Positions 13,381 through 17,347 of a stretch of 17,347 bases of DNA are shown piece by piece. The stretch covers positions 1 through 17,347 of the forward strand of contig DAOUHB010000259.1 in NCBI GenBank assembly GCA_034428935.1, given 5' to 3'. The notes under the pieces were generated by a model. That model was not told where the DNA came from. It was given only the letters and a program-made list of their open reading frames with translations, and did no database searches. Position numbers and translations under genes: made by a program. The stretch comes from JAAYZQ01 sp034428935. GTDB lineage: Bacteria; Chloroflexota; Anaerolineae; JAAYZQ01. Position 1 is the stretch's first letter, and each line of letters starts with the position of its first letter.

Positions 13381-15100
13381 CGTCAGAACCTCCTGAACCG
13401 GGGTTGGTCACGGTCCTACGCTGTATCAGGTCCTCTAGATACTGACGCCAGGAGGTTTCCTGTTCCTCCTGCTCCTGCTCCAGAAGCGCCAGCTCGGCCC
13501 GGCGGGCCTCGACGCGGCGCTGGAGCAGCTTCACTCGGGCCTCGGCCTCGGCTTCGGCCATCTCCGCGTCGCGCCGCTTGCGCTCCAATTCGGCCCGGAG
13601 GCGCTGCCTGTGGAGGGCTTCGGCCCGCTCTTTTTCCCAGCGCAGGCTGCCCAGCAGCACCTCGCCGGCGGCGGAATAGACGTCGGCCAACTCCAGCCCC
13701 TCGCTGCTCATTATCAGCTCCCGCAGTTGGTTAGAGTGACCGATACCGCGCGCCTTGACGATGGATATCGTGCGGTTGCGCTCCCCTCCCTGTTCCAGGT
13801 AGCTCAGGTGGATCCAGTTGTCGGCCACCGTCGAAATCTGGAGCTGCGATGTCTCCCTGGTGGGATCTCGATCTTCGAGCAGGCTGGTCATGAGCAGGGT
13901 AATGCCCGCTTGCTTGGTCAGGTAGTGCAAGCGCTGCGCCACGCCCAGGGCAGGCAGGTTCCCCCCGGCCTTGATGAGGGCCGACAGGGGATCGACGACG
14001 AGGATCTGCGGCTCGTGTTTTCGGATGAGCGCCCGGAGGGCCAGCAGGTGGCCCTCTGCGCTCTGCGCCTCGGCCCGCGCCCACTCGAGGAGCAGCAGGC
14101 CCGAGTCGCGGCAGGGCTGTAGCTGGATGTTGACCGAGGCCAGGTTGCGCACGATCTGGCCCGCCGGCTCGTCGAAACTGACGTACAGCACCCGCTCTCC
14201 GTTCTCGCAGGCAGCCTGGGCCAGGGCGCCAGACAGGGTCGACTTGGCGGTGCCGGGAGCGCCGGTTATGAGCGTGCTGCTCCCCCGAAAGAGTCCGCCA
14301 TCCAGCATGGTATCCAGTCCCGGGATGCCGGTCGACACGCGCTCCTGCGAGACAGAGACCTGCCGCAGCGGTTGGGCAAAGCTGGCCACCTCGATGCCCT
14401 CGTCGCCGATGACGAGAGGCGCCTCGTTTTCGGCAAAGCCCGAGCCGCGATACTTGAGCACGCGCAGGCCGCGGATCGAAACCAGGTCCGCCATGCGGTG
14501 CTCGAGGCACACCACGCAGTCGGCCATGTATTGGAGGAATTCCTGTTGCTGCGACACCTCCCGGTCTTCCAGGGTGCGCGCGGTAATGATGCCGGTCAGG
14601 GGCCCCTGGACCAGCCAGTCGTGGATGCGGTACAATTCCTGGCGCTCGGCGTTGGGATCGTCGAGGAGGGCCAGAAGCACGTGCACCGAGTCAAAGACGA
14701 TGCGCCGCGCCCGCATCTCTTTCGCCTTGGCCTCCAGGCTGGCGAGCATGCCTGTCAGGTCAAAGCTGCCGGCCGTTATCATGTCGGCGGAGGGCCTGGC
14801 ATCGAGAAAAAAGAGCTTGTCCCGTTGCAAGGCCGGCAGATCCCAGCCAAAGGAGGCCGCGTTCTCCACGAGCTGGTGCGAAAGCTCCTCGAAGGCGACG
14901 AAAATGCCCGGTTCGCCCCACCGCCGGGCGCCGTTGACCAGGGTCTGCAGGGCAAAGATCGTCTTGCCACTGCCCGCCCCCCCCACCACAAGCGAGGTAC
15001 GGGTCCGTGGCAAGCCACCGCCCGTCATCTCGTCAAAGCCATCGATGCCCGTGGGCATCTTGTCCACTCCCCGGACGGGCTGGACCATGCGGTCTGTCAT
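13373..15100 (-). CDS. kaiC: KaiC-like double-RecA ATPase with a C-terminal coiled coil
   Basis: The 575-residue protein has two KaiC domains. CI (about 10-250) has Walker A GGAGSGKT (40-47), the catalytic Glu71-Glu72 and Walker B Asp137. CII (about 252-480) has Walker A GAPGTAKS (280-287) and Walker B Asp370 (ILVVDPLSAL). At the position of the catalytic Glu pair it has Asp310-Glu311. The autophosphorylation pair of cyanobacterial KaiC (Ser431/Thr432) is kept as Ser423-Thr424 in LQISTVADNW. After residue 485 the clock protein's short A-loop tail is replaced by an 80-residue charged coiled coil. ATG at 15100 overlaps the cheR stop as ATGA; a longer reading upstream is only the cheR shadow. 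It belongs with the kaiB just downstream. True rhythmicity is not implied. Confidence 0.93.
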   Translation of the reverse strand: MTDRMVQPVRGVDKMPTGIDGFDEMTGGGLPRTRTSLVVGGAGSGKTIFALQTLVNGARRWGEPGIFVAFEELSHQLVENAASFGWDLPALQRDKLFFLDARPSADMITAGSFDLTGMLASLEAKAKEMRARRIVFDSVHVLLALLDDPNAERQELYRIHDWLVQGPLTGIITARTLEDREVSQQQEFLQYMADCVVCLEHRMADLVSIRGLRVLKYRGSGFAENEAPLVIGDEGIEVASFAQPLRQVSVSQERVSTGIPGLDTMLDGGLFRGSSTLITGAPGTAKSTLSGALAQAACENGERVLYVSFDEPAGQIVRNLASVNIQLQPCRDSGLLLLEWARAEAQSAEGHLLALRALIRKHEPQILVVDPLSALIKAGGNLPALGVAQRLHYLTKQAGITLLMTSLLEDRDPTRETSQLQISTVADNWIHLSYLEQGGERNRTISIVKARGIGHSNQLRELIMSSEGLELADVYSAAGEVLLGSLRWEKERAEALHRQRLRAELERKRRDAEMAEAEAEARVKLLQRRVEARRAELALLEQEQEEQETSWRQYLEDLIQRRTVTNPGSGGSDGE

Positions 15101-16206
15101 GCAGGTTCTCCCTCTGGCCCCTGGCCTGGATTTACCCCTTGCCCGCTGCCTTCCCGCTCCGGCGCCAGGCCGACCGGGACCGTGCCCCGCGAGTCTTTCG
15201 ACCCGTCGAGGTTGAGGTCGCAGCAGCGGGCGCGACGTTCGACGTCCCTGCCCCGGAGGATGGCCGCGGCCAACCACAGCTCATCCCCCCCGGCCGGCCC
15301 TTCCCCGGGCTGGCGGGGGGCAGTTTCACCGCCTGTCCGGCCGTGGACGAGCCTCCGGCCGCTGGCGCTGTTGGACTGCACCTTGGAGAACACACGGTGT
15401 CCGAGATCCACCGGCGTGTACAGGTGGGTGTGGGTCAGGAGCATCTCGGCACGGCCCAGAAACAGGTATCCCGCGTCCTTGAGAGCAAGATGGAAGCGGT
15501 TCAGGATGCGCCGTTGAGCATCCGAGTGGAAATACATGAGCGTGTTGCGGCAGACCAGTAGATCCAGGCGCGAAAGGGGAGGGTCCTGGATGAGGTCGTG
15601 CCGGCCAAAGATGACGCAACGGCGCAGGTCATCCCGGACGGTATAGCGGCCGCCCGACTGCTCGAGGTACTTGTCTCGCAGGGCTCGGGGCAGGGGCTCG
15701 ACGGCGCTCTCCGCATAGCTGGCGCGGCGGGCCTGCTGCAAGGCATGCTCGTCCACGTCGGTGGCATAGATCTGGACCGAGCTTGACAGGATCTCCAGGG
15801 CCTGCCCTTCGCCGTGCAGGCGCGACAGGGTCTCTGCCAGGAGCATGGCCAGGGTGTAGGCCTCCTCACCCGTAGAGCAGCCGGCGCTCCAGACCCGTAT
15901 CCGTTGCCCCGGGCCCCGGCGCTCCAGCATCGCGGGCAAGATCTCGTCCCGTACAAAGTCCCAGGGCGACTTGTCGCGGTAAAAGCTGGTGACGTTGATC
16001 AGAATGGTGTCAAACAGCCGCTCGAACTCGTCCGGGTTCGCCTCGAGATACCTCCCGTACTCCTGGTAGTCCTCGGCGCCCACCGCCTGCATTCGCTTGT
16101 AGCAGCGGCGCATGAGCGTGGATCGTTTGTAGGCCGTGAAGTCAAAGCCCCGGCTGCGCCGCAGGAACTCTAACAGGGCTTCGAATTTTGGATCGGGTTC
16201 GGTCAA
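15097..16206 (-). CDS. cheR: CheR-type protein-glutamate methyltransferase
   Basis: CheR transfers methyl groups from S-adenosylmethionine to glutamate side chains, classically of chemoreceptors. The N-terminal helical domain (about 1-75, with LINVTSFYRD) is followed by a Rossmann domain. That domain has the SAM-binding motif SAGCSTGEEAYTLAMLL (108-124), ATDVDEHAL, and CRNTLMYFH near residue 225. The core ends near residue 278. The last 90 residues are Gly/Arg/Pro-rich and probably disordered. The TTG start (16204-16206) overlaps the cheB stop as TTGA and is supported by GAGGTGA seven bases upstream. No chemoreceptor, CheA or CheW gene is in the window, so the methylated target may lie in this operon or elsewhere. 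Confidence 0.93.
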   Translation of the reverse strand: MTEPDPKFEALLEFLRRSRGFDFTAYKRSTLMRRCYKRMQAVGAEDYQEYGRYLEANPDEFERLFDTILINVTSFYRDKSPWDFVRDEILPAMLERRGPGQRIRVWSAGCSTGEEAYTLAMLLAETLSRLHGEGQALEILSSSVQIYATDVDEHALQQARRASYAESAVEPLPRALRDKYLEQSGGRYTVRDDLRRCVIFGRHDLIQDPPLSRLDLLVCRNTLMYFHSDAQRRILNRFHLALKDAGYLFLGRAEMLLTHTHLYTPVDLGHRVFSKVQSNSASGRRLVHGRTGGETAPRQPGEGPAGGDELWLAAAILRGRDVERRARCCDLNLDGSKDSRGTVPVGLAPEREGSGQGVNPGQGPEGEPA

Positions 16207-16832
16207 CTCCCATCACCTCTTGCCGCCAGGTCCACGAGAGCGCCGGCAATCTCGTTCAGCGGCAGGATCATATCGACGGTGCCTGTGTCAATGGCGGCCC
16301 CGGGCATGCCGAAAAACTCGGAGCTGGAACGGTCCTGGGCGATGACCAGGCCGCCCATCTTCTTGACGGCCCTTACCCCCATCTCGCCGTCGCTGCCCGA
16401 ACCCGTGAGCACGACCGCGATGGCCCGCTCGCGGTAGCTGGCGGCCACCGACTCGAACAGCAGGTCGGCCGAGGGCCGCACAAAGTGTACCAGCTCGGTC
16501 TGGGTCAGGGACAGGCTGCCGTCGCCGTTAACCAGCAGGTGGCGATCGGGCGGGGCAATGTGCACCACGCCCCGCTCCACCCGGTCTCCCTCCCGGGCCT
16601 GGCAAACCTGCAGTGCGGTGCGCCGGCCCAGGATCTCGGCCATGAGACTGCGGTGGCGCGGGTAGAGGTGTTGGACCACGACCACGGGAAGAAACGCGGC
16701 GGGCAGGTCAGACAGGACCTGGGCGAGGGCATTCAGCCCCCCGGCGGAGGAAGCCATGGCAACGATCTCGAACAGGCTGGCACAAGGCCGGCAGGAATCC
16801 ACGTCTCCTCCCGTACACGCTGGTGGCGGCAT
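16203..16832 (-). CDS. cheB: CheB-type methylesterase domain protein without receiver
   Basis: CheB removes methyl groups (or deamidates glutamine) from receptor side chains. The 209-residue product is the catalytic domain alone. Its triad is Ser29 in MASSAGG, His55 in VVVQHLYPRH and Asp148 in LTGSGSDG. The receiver domain that activates ordinary CheB is missing. So is any linker, so activity would not be controlled by CheA-type phosphorylation. Three cysteines lie near the N-terminus and middle (6, 14, 17), outside the conserved core. The ATG at 16832 has only a weak AAAGGG site. A GTG ten codons later has GGGAGG closely upstream and may be the real start. It is the first gene of the operon, and cheR follows in an overlapping frame. 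Confidence 0.92.
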   Translation of the reverse strand: MPPPACTGGDVDSCRPCASLFEIVAMASSAGGLNALAQVLSDLPAAFLPVVVVQHLYPRHRSLMAEILGRRTALQVCQAREGDRVERGVVHIAPPDRHLLVNGDGSLSLTQTELVHFVRPSADLLFESVAASYRERAIAVVLTGSGSDGEMGVRAVKKMGGLVIAQDRSSSEFFGMPGAAIDTGTVDMILPLNEIAGALVDLAARGDGS

Positions 16833-17028
16833 TCTACCCTTTCACTTGGCCGGCTGACCAACTCGCGGCGTTGGCTCCCCGACGGCGACAGGCCATGCAA
16901 CTGCCCCACCGGGGCCCAACACACAGAGGAATGGGAACCGCCGCGAGAGACACCTCCGGGCCCTGAGCCAGATGCCGGGAGGATTACCGTCTTGGTTCAG
17001 CGACCATGCTCTTGAGCTCTCCCGCTCC

Positions 17029-17056
17029 AGTATACCACATCTGCAAAACTTTGCAA
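17029..17056 (-). promoter_or_regulatory. Promoter of the cheB-cheR-kaiC-kaiB-kinase-regulator operon, with palindromic operator candidate
   Basis: On the minus strand, TTGCAA (17051-17056) and TATACT (17029-17034) are 16 bases apart. The predicted start near 17022 leaves a leader of about 190 bases. TGCAAA-AC-TTTGCA (17042-17055) is a perfect inverted repeat over the -35 and spacer, a likely repressor or autoregulator site. I recognise no known riboswitch in the leader (16833-17022). Confidence 0.6.
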
Positions 17057-17166
17057 GCCTGTGGGCTGTTCTCTGCATATCGCTGCAGGCCTGCGGTTAT
17101 GCGTTTCTTCGTTGACAGCACATCGTGCAGGGTGCCCGATCCCTATCACTGACAACTTGATACTGC

Positions 17167-17187
17167 ACCCGGGTCGACGACCCGGGT
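17167..17187. repeat. GC palindrome with weak terminator character
   Basis: ACCCGGGTCG-A-CGACCCGGGT is perfectly palindromic and is followed by two more T on the plus strand. It could be a short terminator for a gene to the left, but no plus-strand gene ends here. A dimeric regulator site is the alternative. Confidence 0.5.
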
Positions 17188-17216
17188 TTGCGGGATGATG
17201 GAAATAGTGGCATAAT
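17188..17216 (+). promoter_or_regulatory. Weak candidate rightward promoter
   Basis: TTGCGG (17188-17193) and CATAAT (17211-17216) are 17 bases apart. It would transcribe toward a gene outside the window, through the heptamer array. Each hexamer has mismatches, so support is modest. Confidence 0.35.
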
Positions 17217-17256
17217 CAAGGGACACGAAGGCCGTGATTCCGGTGGGTTGATGGAG

Positions 17257-17347
17257 AACGAATGGGGTCAACGAATGAAGAACGAATAAACGAATGATCA
17301 GGGGGGAGTTGCAGATTCGTTTATTCGTTGCCCATTCGTTGGCAGCG
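17257..17347. repeat. Mirrored array of AACGAAT heptamers, cut by window edge
   Basis: Four direct copies of AACGAAT begin at 17257, 17270, 17281 and 17289. Three inverted copies (ATTCGTT) begin at 17315, 17323 and 17334. The spacings 11 and 8 are mirrored as 8 and 11. The inner arms 17281-17295 and 17315-17329 are a perfect 15-base inverted repeat around a 19-base loop. A mirrored fourth copy would start at the window end. No coding sequence is seen here. Confidence 0.8.

Noticed and set aside
15101..15277. Longer KaiC start upstream of 15100
   Set aside because: The extra residues are an Arg/Pro/Gly-rich shadow of cheR; the ATG at 15100 has the right spacing and overlap.
15097..16832. A normal chemotaxis cluster
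   Set aside because: Only cheB and cheR are present; there is no receptor, CheA or CheW, and CheB lacks its receiver domain.
17112..17117. Perfect TTGACA on the plus strand as a promoter
   Set aside because: No acceptable -10 hexamer lies 16-18 bases downstream.
17152..17171. Phage-type operator resembling TATCA-N9-TGATA
   Set aside because: Only the outer five bases are symmetric and there is no phage gene nearby.

Overview
The window is GC-rich, with densely packed genes, AT-rich consensus-like promoters and clear Shine-Dalgarno sites. Gram-positive-type SOS boxes, a glmS ribozyme, a BldC-like mini-MerR protein, and kaiB/kaiC next to stand-alone cheB/cheR and a PAS kinase together suggest a member of Chloroflexota (Anaerolineae or Caldilineae-like). 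This placement is inferred from gene content only; no rRNA or other phylogenetic marker is present.

Left third (1-5600). A minus-strand FtsK/SpoIIIE-type ATPase runs off the left edge. It is preceded by a perfect sigma70 promoter with two perfect SOS boxes in it. Next come a minus-strand pair, nth (endonuclease III) and a two-helix membrane protein, from a TTGACC-N17-TACAAT promoter. A gene-poor stretch (2161-2545) holds promoter-like elements and a possible structured RNA. It leads into a small BldC-like regulator with its own terminator. A greA-lysS operon follows, with a hairpin-rich leader that looks like an attenuator. A convergent minus-strand lipoprotein lies after lysS.

Middle (5600-9080). 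An OmpR-type regulator with a degenerate receiver (minus) diverges from glmS (plus). The glmS leader carries a glmS ribozyme with what appears to be an unusual insertion. A long perfect hairpin closes glmS.

Right half (9081-17030). This is one compact minus-strand signalling operon, read right to left: cheB - cheR - kaiC-like - kaiB-like - four-PAS histidine kinase - NtrC/OmpR hybrid response regulator. A separate single-domain receiver gene lies downstream. The first five genes overlap or touch at four consecutive junctions, so they are probably translated in a coupled way. The cheB, cheR and kinase proteins look like a split version of the CheB/CheR-PAS-kinase fusion proteins, with a KaiC/KaiB pair inserted between the CheR and kinase parts. 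The KaiC-like protein keeps the Ser-Thr pair at the clock phosphorylation site. This Kai-Che-two-component cassette is the most interesting system here.

Right edge (17030-17347). It has the operon promoter with a palindromic operator candidate, a GC palindrome, a weak plus-strand promoter and a mirrored array of AACGAAT heptamers cut by the window end. No tRNA, rRNA, CRISPR, insertion sequence or transposase gene was seen.
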